DNA from: Afipia massiliensis
Lineage (GTDB): Bacteria > Pseudomonadota > Alphaproteobacteria > Rhizobiales > Xanthobacteraceae
Reading direction: 5' to 3'
DNA length: 64,000 bases
Assembly: GCF_001006325.2 (NCBI RefSeq)
Contig: NZ_LBIA02000001.1
Location: 4,431,199 to 4,495,198 of the forward strand
Every line of letters starts with the position of its first letter. The first letter of the stretch is position 1. The notes below the pieces were generated by a model. That model was not told the origin of the DNA and did not search any database. It was given only the letters and a program-made list of their open reading frames with translations. This document shows positions 7,522 to 17,113 of this stretch, in pieces. The translations under genes were made by a program, and so were the position numbers.

Positions 7522-9762
7522 ATGACAGCTTCGTCCAACAACACCGGCCTTCCGGCTTCCGCATCTACTGCGGCTGCCGGAGCGAGTCCGCCAGAGACAA
7601 TCCAGATCGAGAATCCGCACGCCGTCGTTGCCGACCTGCAGGAATCCGAAGTCACCCGCGTAAGAACCCTGCGCGGGGGGTGGCGCTGGGCGTTGCTGGT
7701 GGCAACAGCCGCGACGATCTTTCTGTGTATCAACCAGCAATTCTCGCTGCGTTTCTTCATGGATTTCACGCAGCTCAACACCGAATATTTTTACCTGCTT
7801 ATTGCGCTGATGCTGCCGTTCACGTTCCTGATTTTTCCAAGCTCCAGCAAGGCGCCGCTCGACCGCATCCCCTGGTATGACGCAGTCCTGTTCGTACTGA
7901 CGTGCGCCGCCGCGATCTGGCTGATGATGAACATCCGTAAGGCCGCGGCGCTCGGCTGGGAGTTTGAGGGAGCCCCACGGAACGTGATCGCCGCCGGTCT
8001 GGTGATGTGGTTCGTTCTCATGGAAGCGTTGCGCCGCACCGGCGGATGGAGCCTGTTGCTGAGCGTATTTCCTTTTACGCTCTATCCGCTGTTCGCTGAC
8101 GCAAAGTGGCTGGGGCCGTTCCGGGGCACACAGTCCACGCTTGAGCAGACAACCGCCTATCACATGCTCTCGGGCGAAAGCCTGCTCGGCATTCCGATCC
8201 AGGCATTTGCGGATACGGTGATCGGCTTCCTTGTGTTCGGCACGGCGCTGATGATGACCGGCGCCGGCAAATTCTTCATCAACATCGCATTCGCGCTCTG
8301 TGGAACATTCCGCGGCGGCGCCGCCAAGGTCTGCGTCTTCGCGAGCGGCCTTCTCGGCACGGTCGGCGGGAGCATCGTGTCGAACGTCCTCACTGCGGGC
8401 ACGATGACGATCCCGGCGATGAAGAAAACAGGATTCACGCCGTCCTATTCCGCCGCGGTCGAAGCATGCGCCTCCACCGGCGCTGTCCTTGCGCCTCCGG
8501 TTCTCGGAGCTACCGCGTTCGTCATGGCCCAGTTTCTGAATACGGGTTACTCGGACGTCGCCCTGGCGGCGACCATTCCGTCAGTGCTGTACTATTTTGG
8601 CTTGTTCGCGCAGGTCGACAGCTATGCAGCCCGCCATCAACTCGAGGGACTGCCGCGCAGGGAGTTGCCGCGCTTTTGGGACGCATTCAAGGAGGGGTGG
8701 TACTACCTCTTTGTCATCGTCGTCCTCGTGGTGATGCTTCTTTACTTCAAACGCGAAAGCCACGCTCCGTTCTATGCAACCGCGTTGCTGGTCATCCTGC
8801 ATCAGTGGTCGGGACCAGCGGCGTGGAAACGCGCCAACACGGCGGTTCTGATGCTATCGGCCGCGTTGACCGGTGCCATGCTCTGGTTTGACATCGGCAA
8901 TCCATTCCTCTGGGGGATGTGCATTCTGGCCGTTCTGAACGAGTTCTTTCCCGGAAAGAACTGGGGTGGCGGCCGGTGGCTTCATTTTCTCGAATTGAAC
9001 GGAAAGACTTTCGTCGAACTTATCGCGATCCTGGCCGGCTGCGGCCTGCTGATCGGCGCGTTCTCCCTGACCGGCGTGATCTCAAGCCTAGCCAACGACC
9101 TTCTCAGCATCGCGGGCGGCAACGCCCTCCTCCTGCTGGTCATGTGCGCGATCACGAGTCTCATCCTCGGTCTCGGGCTGACGACGACGTCCTGCTACAT
9201 CTTTCTGGCAATTCTGGTCGCGCCAGCGCTGGAAAAACTCGGCCTCAACAAGATGGCTGTGCATATGTTCATCTTCTATTGGGGCATGCTCTCGTCGATC
9301 ACGCCACCAGTTGCCATTGCATCGTTTGCCGCTGCCGGCATTGCTGGAGCACCGGCCATGAAAACCGGATGGGAAAGCATGTGGGTGGGCAGCATCATCT
9401 ACTTCATCCCATTCTTCTTCGTGCTGAATCCCGCGCTGCTGCTCCAAGGTGAAAACCCATACCTTGAGGCGCTCGGCCTCACCGCAATTTCCTGTTTCGG
9501 AATTGTCTTCATCTGTGGCGGCATCCAAGGCTACCAGGCGTATGTCGGCGATCTCAGGCGCGCCGGTTTTATGGAATGGCCAATTCGCGTGCTGCTGATC
9601 ATCGGAGGGTTCACGATCGCCACGCCGGGCGGCGGCATTATGCCGATCTCGCAATTGCAAATCATGGCACTGGGCCTCGCCATTCTGGTTCCGACAGTGA
9701 TCCTTGCTCTGCTTCTTGTTCGGCGGAACCCGATTACACCGAGGAAACTTTCGACTCGCTAG
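7522..9762 (+). CDS. TRAP transporter permease, fused 4TM/12TM (DctQM-like)
   Basis: A 746-residue inner-membrane protein with some 18 or more hydrophobic segments. It combines the small DctQ-like and large DctM-like parts in one chain, as TAXI systems usually do. The DctM-type section includes GTVGGSIVSNVLTAGTMTIP, VEACASTGAVLAPPVLGA and, in the second half, GLGLTTTSCYIFLAILVAP and MLSSITPPVAIASFAAAGIAG. About 55 residues at the N-terminus are polar and Ala/Thr-rich before the first membrane segment. It forms the ion-driven importer with the binding protein encoded just upstream, almost certainly in one operon. Confidence 0.92.
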   Translation: MTASSNNTGLPASASTAAAGASPPETIQIENPHAVVADLQESEVTRVRTLRGGWRWALLVATAATIFLCINQQFSLRFFMDFTQLNTEYFYLLIALMLPFTFLIFPSSSKAPLDRIPWYDAVLFVLTCAAAIWLMMNIRKAAALGWEFEGAPRNVIAAGLVMWFVLMEALRRTGGWSLLLSVFPFTLYPLFADAKWLGPFRGTQSTLEQTTAYHMLSGESLLGIPIQAFADTVIGFLVFGTALMMTGAGKFFINIAFALCGTFRGGAAKVCVFASGLLGTVGGSIVSNVLTAGTMTIPAMKKTGFTPSYSAAVEACASTGAVLAPPVLGATAFVMAQFLNTGYSDVALAATIPSVLYYFGLFAQVDSYAARHQLEGLPRRELPRFWDAFKEGWYYLFVIVVLVVMLLYFKRESHAPFYATALLVILHQWSGPAAWKRANTAVLMLSAALTGAMLWFDIGNPFLWGMCILAVLNEFFPGKNWGGGRWLHFLELNGKTFVELIAILAGCGLLIGAFSLTGVISSLANDLLSIAGGNALLLLVMCAITSLILGLGLTTTSCYIFLAILVAPALEKLGLNKMAVHMFIFYWGMLSSITPPVAIASFAAAGIAGAPAMKTGWESMWVGSIIYFIPFFFVLNPALLLQGENPYLEALGLTAISCFGIVFICGGIQGYQAYVGDLRRAGFMEWPIRVLLIIGGFTIATPGGGIMPISQLQIMALGLAILVPTVILALLLVRRNPITPRKLSTR

Positions 9763-9982
9763 ATCGGATTCGAAAAGCTGGCGCACATCGCGATTGTCGA
9801 AAGCCGCCAACAGAAATGTGGCGGTAATTCGCGGTCCATCATGCTGCTGGCGCGAAGGAGATCGTGCATCCACGCCACACCTGCCGAAATAGGCCACCCT
9901 TTCGGCGTGAATGGCTTGTATCTGGCATTCTGATGTGTTCGACCTATGGTTCGTCGAACGCTAGACCTGATAAGGGATAACG

Positions 9983-10219
9983 ATGTTCAAAGCACTTCTC
10001 GCGACTACCCTGCTTGTCTCGGCAACTGTTGGCGCGTTTGCGCAGGCCCCACAGCGCAGCGGCACACCTGAAGAACAGAAGGCCTGTGCTCCGGACGTCT
10101 CGCGCTATTGCCGCGCCGTCATGAACGATGGTGACTTCGTGATCCTGGGCTGCCTGCAGGCCAACCGCCCGAAGATCAGCAAGAAATGTGATGCGGTTCT
10201 GCGCAGCCACGGCCAGTAA
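9983..10219 (+). CDS. Small secreted cysteine-containing protein
   Basis: A 78-residue product with a clear signal peptide (MFKALLATTLLVSATVGAFA, residues 1-20). The mature part of about 58 residues contains four cysteines: KACAPDVSRYC, then ILGCLQANR and SKKCDAVL. This spacing resembles the Cys-rich repeat of GLG1-like periplasmic proteins (C-x-PDVxRYC and C-L). Two disulfides are likely in the periplasm. Function is unknown. It has its own terminator at 10268-10294 and is therefore probably monocistronic. The 220 bp upstream holds its promoter but no other feature I can name. Confidence 0.85.
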   Translation: MFKALLATTLLVSATVGAFAQAPQRSGTPEEQKACAPDVSRYCRAVMNDGDFVILGCLQANRPKISKKCDAVLRSHGQ

Positions 10220-10267
10220 ACGGCCGCGCTTCCACGCATTTCCTTACATACCTGAATGAGCCAAACC

Positions 10268-10294
10268 AATCAGCCTGACGTCGTCAGGCTGATT
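10268..10294 (+). terminator. Intrinsic terminator of the small secreted protein gene, overlapping the hpnO stop
   Basis: A perfect 13-bp inverted repeat (AATCAGCCTGACG and its complement) around one base is followed by TTTTC on the plus strand. The hpnO stop codon (10286-10284) lies inside the stem, so the hairpin may serve both convergent genes. Confidence 0.8.
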
Positions 10295-11684
10295 TTCTTG
10301 CTGCGTTATCGACCAGAGTCTTGCCCAGCGACCAGATCGCACCGGGCACACGATGGCTGCTTTCGATCACGGTGTCGAACGAACTGGTAATCCAGTTGCA
10401 GTCTTCCTGCGTGATCGTGAGCGACGGCAGCAGCTTGATCGTGTGGCTGGCATGGCCCGACACCTGGCTGAGGATCTTGTGATCCTTGAACAGCGGAATG
10501 GTGATCAGCTGGCAGAACAGACCCTTGCTCGCCGCTTCCAGCATCGTCCAGGACGCCTTGAGCGCCAGCGACTTCGGCGGTCCGAACTCGACGCCGATCA
10601 TGAGCCCCTTGCCGCGAACATTCTTGAGCAACTCGTAGCGCGGAACCATTGCTGACAGTGTCGCAAGAAGCTCGGCGCCACGCGCCGCCGCGTTCTCGAT
10701 CACCTTTTCCTGCTTGAGCGCTTCCAGCGTCGCAATGCCGGCAGCCATGGCGAGATCGTTCTTGGAGAACGTCGATCCGTGCACGACGGCGCGGTCCATT
10801 CGGTCGAAAATCTTGTCGAAGATCGCCTTGCGCGTCAGCACGGCGCCGACCGGGACGTGACCGCCGGAGAGAGACTTCGACAGCAGCACCATGTCCGGTT
10901 CGACATTCCAGTGCTCGACGGCAAGGAAACGCCCTGTGCGGCCCATTCCGGTCTGGATTTCGTCCGCCACGAACAACGTGCCATAGCGCTTGCACAGCGC
11001 AGCCGCATCCGCGAGAAACCCGTCGTCGGGTATGTTGACGCCCTTGCCCTGAATCGGCTCGACGATGAAGGCTGCAACCTGCCGAGAGGCCAGCGCCTTT
11101 TCGAGCGCCGGAAGGTCGTTGAACGGAATCGAGAAGCAGTCTGGCAACAGCGGCCCGAAACCGTCACGGAAGTTCTTGTCGCCGGTCAGAGACAACGAAC
11201 CGTAGGACAGCCCGTGATAGCCGTGGTCGCAATAGACGATGCCGGTCCGGCCAGTGGCGCCGCGCGCGAATTTGATCGCAGCTTCGACACATTCCGTCCC
11301 TGAATTCGCAAAAAATACCTTGTCGAGATAGGGCACATGCGCGATCAGGCGCTCCGCCAGAATGCCGGCAAGCGTGGACAGATCGAGCTGGACGAGATTG
11401 GGCAGATCACTGTCGAGTACGCTCTTGAGAGCGTTCTTGACCGTCGGATGATTGCGGCCGAGTGCGAAGACGCCAAAGCCGCTCAGGAGATCGAGATAGC
11501 GATCGCCATCACGGTCAAACAGATACTGCCCTTGGGCCCGCTGGAAGCCGACGTCATAACCGATGGTCTTAAGGACCCGAACAAGCTGCTCGTTGAGGTA
11601 CCGCGTGTGCAGAGCGTTGCGCTGGAATTGGCGATCCGCGAACATCTCTGAAATGTCTAGATTTGGCTGCATGATGTCATACAT
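10284..11684 (-). CDS. hpnO: HpnO, aminotransferase for aminobacteriohopanetriol
   Basis: A 466-residue class III (ornithine-type) PLP aminotransferase. Visible elements are FFANSGTECVEAAIKFARG for phosphate binding, CDHGYHGLSYG, VADEIQTGMGRTG with the cofactor Asp, and the Schiff-base lysine in LLSKSLSGGHVPVGA (Lys270). The N-terminal 45 residues and the hydrophobic, histidine-containing C-terminal region (KILSQVSGHASHTIKLLPS) match HpnO rather than generic ornithine aminotransferases. HpnO converts the terminal carbon of the side chain, at the ribosylhopane/aldehyde stage, to an amine. It is divergent from the DUF2147 gene and lies on the left edge of the hopanoid island. Confidence 0.88.
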   Translation of the reverse strand: MYDIMQPNLDISEMFADRQFQRNALHTRYLNEQLVRVLKTIGYDVGFQRAQGQYLFDRDGDRYLDLLSGFGVFALGRNHPTVKNALKSVLDSDLPNLVQLDLSTLAGILAERLIAHVPYLDKVFFANSGTECVEAAIKFARGATGRTGIVYCDHGYHGLSYGSLSLTGDKNFRDGFGPLLPDCFSIPFNDLPALEKALASRQVAAFIVEPIQGKGVNIPDDGFLADAAALCKRYGTLFVADEIQTGMGRTGRFLAVEHWNVEPDMVLLSKSLSGGHVPVGAVLTRKAIFDKIFDRMDRAVVHGSTFSKNDLAMAAGIATLEALKQEKVIENAAARGAELLATLSAMVPRYELLKNVRGKGLMIGVEFGPPKSLALKASWTMLEAASKGLFCQLITIPLFKDHKILSQVSGHASHTIKLLPSLTITQEDCNWITSSFDTVIESSHRVPGAIWSLGKTLVDNAARKSA

Positions 11685-11798
11685 ACTTCGTTTGCCGGGC
11701 GTGTAGTCAACTGAAATTAGTGTATGCGTCGATTTGTCAATCTCTGGAACAACGAACGGCTTTTGTGTTTAAATTGGTTGCAATGCACGCGAGGATTC

Positions 11799-12398
11799 AT
11801 GCGAAAAATAGCCCTTAGTGGAATGTTCCTGCTCGCCGCTGCTGGTGCTGCCTCCGCGGCAGAACCGCTCGGTGAATGGCGCGATGAAGACGGCAAGGCG
11901 ACAATCCGAATCGTCGATTGCAATTCGCGGCTTTGGGGCGTCGTCGCATCCGAATCCATCCCTGGTGGTCTCGACAAGAACAATCCCGACAAGGCCAAGC
12001 GGACGCGTCCCCTGCTTGGCATGCCCATCCTTCTGAACATGAAGAAAGTCGAGGACGAGAAGGACAAGTGGGAAGGCAAGGTTTATGACGCGACGAGCGG
12101 CAAAACCTACGATTCCTCGATTCAGGTCAAAGCGGCCAACTCACTGCGCATCGAGGGCTGCGTGGCCATGATCCTCTGTGGCGGCCAGACCTGGACCCGT
12201 GTCGTTGAGGGCGCTCCCGCGCCCGGCGGCCAGAAGACCACTGCACCTGCGCCCAAGAGCACCGCAGCGCCATTTCCGACGCCCATCGGCAGCCCCAAGA
12301 CGGCTGCTCCGCCAAAGGCCGGAGCCAAGGCGGGATCGCCCGATGCTGTGACCTCCGAGGTCTGTATGCTCCCGGAGATCGCTAACGCTCCTCGTTAG
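11799..12398 (+). CDS. Secreted DUF2147 protein with a Pro/Ala-rich tail
   Basis: A 199-residue protein with a signal peptide (about residues 1-21, ending GAASAA). The DUF2147 domain follows: EPLGEWRDEDGKATIRIVDC, LWGVVASE, and DKWEGKVYDATSGKTYDSSI up to LRIEGC and WTRV. After residue 140 comes a low-complexity Pro/Ala/Lys stretch and a short end containing EVCMLPEI. DUF2147 proteins are small periplasmic beta-rich proteins of unknown function. Its last 17 bases overlap the 3' end of hpnN on the other strand. Sitting between hpnO and hpnN, a role in envelope hopanoid handling is possible but unproven. Confidence 0.85.
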   Translation: MRKIALSGMFLLAAAGAASAAEPLGEWRDEDGKATIRIVDCNSRLWGVVASESIPGGLDKNNPDKAKRTRPLLGMPILLNMKKVEDEKDKWEGKVYDATSGKTYDSSIQVKAANSLRIEGCVAMILCGGQTWTRVVEGAPAPGGQKTTAPAPKSTAAPFPTPIGSPKTAAPPKAGAKAGSPDAVTSEVCMLPEIANAPR

Positions 12399-14979
12399 TG
12401 TCGCGGGGGCGTCCCATCAGCGCAGGCTGAAACAGCACCGCGGCTGCGAGCGTCGTGACCAGCGACAGCGCCAGCAACTTGCCCATGCTCGACGTACCTG
12501 GGTGGCTCGATAGCCAAAGGCTGCCGAATGCCGTCGCGGTCGTCAGCGCACTGAAGAAGATCGCGCGCGTCAGGCTCGATTGCAGCAGGTCGGTCTGCCC
12601 TGCCCGCCACGCCGTCACATAGTAGATCTTGAACGCGACGCCGATGCCAAGCAGCAGCGGCAACGCGATGATGTTGGCGAAGTTCATCGGCAGCCCGATG
12701 AGGACGCAGATCTCGAGCGTCACAACACCTGCCAGCACAAGCGGCACCAGCGTGAGCAGCACGTCACCAATCCGCTTCAGAACGATCCAGAGCAGGATTG
12801 CAATCGACAGCAGCGCCCAGCCACCCGCCTGAATGAAGGCCGACACGATGGTGTCGCCCGACTTCAGAATCGAAATCGGGCCGCCGATGGCGGTCGGCTC
12901 GACCTTCAGGACCGCGGCCGCGAAACTGCGAAGCGTGTCGTTGTCGTTCGGATCACCCTTCGGCTGCGCCTCGACGCGGGTTCGTCCGTCGGAAGACGTC
13001 CAGTCGGCCAGAATGTCAGGCGGCAAGGTTTTCGCGCTAACCGGCTGCGCCTTGAGCAGCCCGCGCACCTGATCGAGCGCAACGTTCAAGGGAGAAATAA
13101 ACGTCGCCTCGGCTTTATCGCGCGTGGCCTTGTCGGCCTGCGCGAGTTTCGCGAGCGCGTCCGCGAGGCGGCGTGCTGCCACAGCGCCCGGCCCCTTGTC
13201 GTCGCCGGCGGTCTTGCGCAGGCTGTCCACAGAGCCCTTCAGCGCGGCGACATTTTCCTCGTCTGACGGCGCAGTGCCGCGCGATGTCTCATTCAGGATC
13301 GGATTGAGCGACGCCGCCGCCTTGCGGATAATCGCGAGCTTTGCGGGCTGATCGTCGGGAATGAAACTGTCGAGCGAGACCGTTCGCGACACCTCTGGAA
13401 TTTTCGCGAGGCGAGCCTGAATTTCCTTGGCCGCCGCCACAGACGGGGCCAGGACTTCGACGGCATTGGTGCCGGTGTTGGGATCGCGGCGCAGATCGAG
13501 ATAGGTCGCAACCGATTCAACCTTCGCGCTGCGCAGGTTCATCGGATTGAAGTCGAACTGCAGGAAATACAGCAATGGCAGGCCGAGAACGGCCACGCCA
13601 AGCGTCGCTGCAACAACGCCGACGCGATGCCGCTCCAGGAAACTATCGACCGGAGCCAGGAACTTGAAGCCCAACGGTTCGGCTTCGCCCGGAGGATTGA
13701 AAATCTTGAGCAACGCCGGCAACACCGTGATCGCGGCGACGAATGCGATAAGCATGCCCGCACCGGCGATCTTCCCGAGTTCGGACACGCCCTTGTAGTC
13801 GGTCGGCAAAAACGAGAGGAAACCCGCAGCCGTGGCCACCGCCGCAAGTGTGAGCGGAATCGCGGAATACTCGGCGGCTTTCTCAAGTGCCGGACTAAGC
13901 TCGTCCTTTTCGTGGCGTTCAGCGCGATACCGGACGCTGTATTGAATGCCGAAATCGACTCCGAGACCGACGAACAGCACAAAGAACGCAATCGAAATCA
14001 GATTGAACGCCCCCACCAGCATCAGTCCGACGGCGGTGGTGATCGACAGTCCGATCACGAGCGTGATGAAAACCGCCCCGATAATCTTGGATGACTTAAG
14101 TGCTAGCCACAGGATGAACAGCACGATCAGAACCGTGCCGGTATGGGTGACGAGTGCCCCCTCCTGCACCGTCGCGAATTCGTCATTCGCGATCGGGACG
14201 GGTCCGGTAAGGCGGACCCTGGCGTTGTATTCGCCGGCGAGATTCGCATCCTGCGCCGCCTTGCGGATTGCTTCGGTAGCGGCACCGCCCGGTTCCAGCG
14301 CCTTGAAGTCGAGGACCGGCCGCATCATCAGGAGCGTGCGCTTGTCAGCCTCCGTCAGGGCCTCGTTGCTGGACAGTTCCTTCCAGGAGAAGGCCGCAGG
14401 CTGATTTGCAGCCACCTTCTCAACCGTCGCGGCGACCAGGTTCAGCGGCCCCGCCATGGAATCTCGCGAATACTGGCCCCGCTGGGACCCAGCCAGGCCG
14501 AATTCCAGCACGCCTGTCAGGCCGCGCAGGCTGGGATCGTCCACCAGAATATCGAAAATTGGGGCTGCCGAAGCCAATTGACCGACCTGCTTGGCCACCT
14601 CGGGGGTCGGCAAGAACAAAAGTCCGTTATTATCGAAGAACGGCCCGCCGCCCGGACGCCTGATCCAAATGAACCTGTCGGTCTGTGGGAGCAACTTCTT
14701 CTCAAGAGCGGCGGCGGCTTGCCGGGAGAGTTCCGGCGTCGGAGCCTCCACAACGGCCAAAATGCTGTCATTTCGGCCCGGAAACGCCTTCTCGAAGTCA
14801 ATTTCGCGCTTTCGCCAGTCCAGATTAGGAGAAATCAGCGTCGCGACGTCGGTATTGATGGCAAAGTTCCGGTGGGAATAGACGCCTGCCACCGCTGCCA
14901 AAGCTACGCCGGCCAGGAGGACCAGCCATGCATGGCGCGTGCAAAAACGAACAAGCGATACAATAGTCCTTGTCAGCAC
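12382..14979 (-). CDS. hpnN: HpnN, RND/MMPL-type hopanoid transporter
   Basis: An 865-residue inner-membrane protein with two repeats, each of one membrane helix, a large periplasmic loop and five more helices. The first loop starts after AWLVLLAGVALAAVAGVYS; the first helix bundle includes FFVLFVGLGVDFGIQYSVRYR, the usual RND helix-4 region with an Asp, and LTLAAVATAAGFLSFLPTDYKGVSELG. The second bundle ends with ALTTATAFGSLWLSSHPG. HpnN moves hopanoids from the inner to the outer membrane in Rhodopseudomonas and Burkholderia. Its location beside hpnO and opposite dxs-ispH-hpnH supports the assignment over a generic MMPL exporter. Confidence 0.88.
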   Translation of the reverse strand: MLTRTIVSLVRFCTRHAWLVLLAGVALAAVAGVYSHRNFAINTDVATLISPNLDWRKREIDFEKAFPGRNDSILAVVEAPTPELSRQAAAALEKKLLPQTDRFIWIRRPGGGPFFDNNGLLFLPTPEVAKQVGQLASAAPIFDILVDDPSLRGLTGVLEFGLAGSQRGQYSRDSMAGPLNLVAATVEKVAANQPAAFSWKELSSNEALTEADKRTLLMMRPVLDFKALEPGGAATEAIRKAAQDANLAGEYNARVRLTGPVPIANDEFATVQEGALVTHTGTVLIVLFILWLALKSSKIIGAVFITLVIGLSITTAVGLMLVGAFNLISIAFFVLFVGLGVDFGIQYSVRYRAERHEKDELSPALEKAAEYSAIPLTLAAVATAAGFLSFLPTDYKGVSELGKIAGAGMLIAFVAAITVLPALLKIFNPPGEAEPLGFKFLAPVDSFLERHRVGVVAATLGVAVLGLPLLYFLQFDFNPMNLRSAKVESVATYLDLRRDPNTGTNAVEVLAPSVAAAKEIQARLAKIPEVSRTVSLDSFIPDDQPAKLAIIRKAAASLNPILNETSRGTAPSDEENVAALKGSVDSLRKTAGDDKGPGAVAARRLADALAKLAQADKATRDKAEATFISPLNVALDQVRGLLKAQPVSAKTLPPDILADWTSSDGRTRVEAQPKGDPNDNDTLRSFAAAVLKVEPTAIGGPISILKSGDTIVSAFIQAGGWALLSIAILLWIVLKRIGDVLLTLVPLVLAGVVTLEICVLIGLPMNFANIIALPLLLGIGVAFKIYYVTAWRAGQTDLLQSSLTRAIFFSALTTATAFGSLWLSSHPGTSSMGKLLALSLVTTLAAAVLFQPALMGRPRDTNEER

Positions 14980-15192
14980 AGGTTTTCTTTCTATTTCTGG
15001 CGACCAGCTTGGGGTAAAGGCAACTGCCGGGGAGGCAGCGGGTTAACTTACTGATGCCTCAAACGATGCCCTTAAGTCACACAATAGTGGCATTTAGCCA
15101 GCGGTTCCTCAGAACTACTGCTGAATAGCTGCAATAATGCTACACTGCAAAATGTTCCCGTCTTGTTCCACAGTCGCATTGGAAGCCTTGGT

Positions 15193-17109
15193 ATGACCTC
15201 ATCGACCCCATTGCTCGACGCAATCAAGTCGCCCGCCGATCTTCGCAAGTTGAAGGAAAGCGAACTGCCTCAAGTTGCAGCGGAACTCCGCGCGGAGACA
15301 ATTAGCGCGGTTGCGGTTACAGGCGGTCATCTGGGCTCCGGTCTCGGTGTCGTTGAACTGACGGTTGCAATACATCATGTTTTTAATACGCCATCCGACC
15401 GCGTCATATGGGACGTCGGCCATCAGGCGTACCCGCACAAGATCCTGACCGAGCGGCGCGACCGGATTCGCACCCTGCGTCAGGGTGGCGGCCTGTCCGG
15501 CTTCACCAAGCGCGCAGAGAGCGAGTACGACTGTTTCGGCGCCGCTCACTCGTCGACCTCCATTTCAGCAGGCCTCGGCATGGCCGTCGCCCGCGATCTT
15601 GCCGGCGAGGAGCGAAATATCGTCGCAGTGATCGGTGACGGCGCGATGTCCGCCGGCATGGCCTATGAGGCGATGAACAACGCCGGCGCCATGGATTCGC
15701 GCCTGATTGTGATTCTGAACGACAACGAGATGTCGATTGCACCGCCGGTGGGTGCGATGTCGTCCTATCTGTCGCGCCTGACGTCCAGCAACACCTATCG
15801 TTCGCTGCGCGAGATCGGCAAGCAGGTTGCCAAGCGCCTTCCGAAGTTCGTCGAGAAGGGCGCGCAGCGCGCCGAGGAATACGCCCGCGGCATGCTGTCG
15901 GGTGGCACGCTGTTCGAGGAACTCGGCTTCTACTATGTCGGCCCGATCGACGGCCATAACCTCGATCATCTTCTGCCGGTGCTGAAGAACGTTCGGGATT
16001 CGAAGGTCGGCCCAACGCTGATCCACGTCGTGACCGAAAAGGGCAAGGGTTACTCCCACGCCGAGACCGCCTCCGATAAATATCATGGCGTCGTCAAATT
16101 TGACGTGGCGACCGGCAAGCAGGCGAAGGCGCAGGCCAACGCCCCCGCCTACACCAAGGTGTTTGGCACCAGCCTCGTCAAGGAAGCCGAGAAGGACGAC
16201 AAGATCGTCGCCATTACCGCTGCGATGCCATCCGGCACCGGCGTCGATATCTTCAGCAAGGCCTTCCCCGACCGCACATTCGACGTCGGTATCGCAGAGC
16301 AGCACGGCGTCACGTTCGCCGCCGGCCTTGCGTCCGAAGGCATGAAGCCGTTCGTCGCCATCTACTCGACCTTCCTGCAGCGTGCCTACGACCAGGTGGT
16401 GCACGACGTCGCCATTCAGGGTCTTCCTGTCCGCTTCATCATCGACCGTGCCGGTCTAGTGGGCGCTGATGGACCGACTCATGCGGGCTCGTTCGACCTG
16501 GCCTATCTCGGCTGCCTGCCGGGCATGGTGCTGATGGCAGCAGCCGATGAGGCCGAGCTGGTGCACATGGTCGCCACCGCTGCCGCGATCGACGACCGCC
16601 CCTCCGCCATCCGCTTCCCGCGTGGCGATGGTGTCGGTGTTGATCTGCCGTCGGTCGGCGTTCCGCTGGAGATCGGCAAGGGCCGCATCGTCCGCGAAGG
16701 CACCTCGGTGGCGCTGGTATCGCTCGGAACCCGCCTCCAGGAATGCCTGAAAGCTGCAGACATTCTAAAAACCCATGGCTTAACGGCGACCGTCGCCGAT
16801 GCCAGATTTGCCAAACCGATCGACACGGACATGATCCTGCGCCTGGCGCGGGACCACGACGTGCTCGTCACCATCGAGGAAGGCTCGATCGGCGGCTTTG
16901 GAGCGCAGGTCCTGCATACGCTCGCAGAGAACGGCGCACTGGACAAAGGACTGAGGGTTCGCTCGATGGTTCTTCCCGATACGTTTATCGATCAGGACAG
17001 CCCTGCTGCGATGTACGCAAAGGCCGGTCTCGACGCCAAGGGCATCGTGACGCGCGTCTTCGAGGCGCTTGGCCGCGAAGGCGAGATCAGCGCGGTGCAG
17101 CTTGCTTAA
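15193..17109 (+). CDS. dxs: 1-deoxy-D-xylulose-5-phosphate synthase
   Basis: A 638-residue thiamine-diphosphate enzyme, the first step of the MEP isoprenoid pathway, joining pyruvate and glyceraldehyde 3-phosphate. Visible are [45 protein letters not shown], the TPP/Mg site [18 protein letters not shown], and in the pyrimidine domain [18 protein letters not shown] and [11 protein letters not shown]. The ATG at 15193 gives the usual length; an ATG ten codons earlier is possible. It opens a plus-strand operon dxs-ispH-hpnH with gaps of 4 and 6 bp, linking precursor supply to hopanoid side-chain synthesis. It is divergent from hpnN. Confidence 0.95.
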   Translation: MTSSTPLLDAIKSPADLRKLKESELPQVAAELRAETISAVAVTGGHLGSGLGVVELTVAIHHVFNTPSDRVIWDVGHQAYPHKILTERRDRIRTLRQGGGLSGFTKRAESEYDCFGAAHSSTSISAGLGMAVARDLAGEERNIVAVIGDGAMSAGMAYEAMNNAGAMDSRLIVILNDNEMSIAPPVGAMSSYLSRLTSSNTYRSLREIGKQVAKRLPKFVEKGAQRAEEYARGMLSGGTLFEELGFYYVGPIDGHNLDHLLPVLKNVRDSKVGPTLIHVVTEKGKGYSHAETASDKYHGVVKFDVATGKQAKAQANAPAYTKVFGTSLVKEAEKDDKIVAITAAMPSGTGVDIFSKAFPDRTFDVGIAEQHGVTFAAGLASEGMKPFVAIYSTFLQRAYDQVVHDVAIQGLPVRFIIDRAGLVGADGPTHAGSFDLAYLGCLPGMVLMAAADEAELVHMVATAAAIDDRPSAIRFPRGDGVGVDLPSVGVPLEIGKGRIVREGTSVALVSLGTRLQECLKAADILKTHGLTATVADARFAKPIDTDMILRLARDHDVLVTIEEGSIGGFGAQVLHTLAENGALDKGLRVRSMVLPDTFIDQDSPAAMYAKAGLDAKGIVTRVFEALGREGEISAVQLA

Positions 17110-17113
17110 TCAC

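Noticed and set aside
9932..9962. GTTC-N8-GTTC sequence resembling a LexA box before the small secreted protein gene.
   Set aside because: The spacer is 8 instead of 7 bases, and the gene has no SOS character.
11742..11770. GGAAC followed 16 bases later by GTTT upstream of the DUF2147 gene, resembling an EcfG promoter.
   Set aside because: The -10 element does not match CGTT at either 16 or 17 bases, so it is not better than chance.
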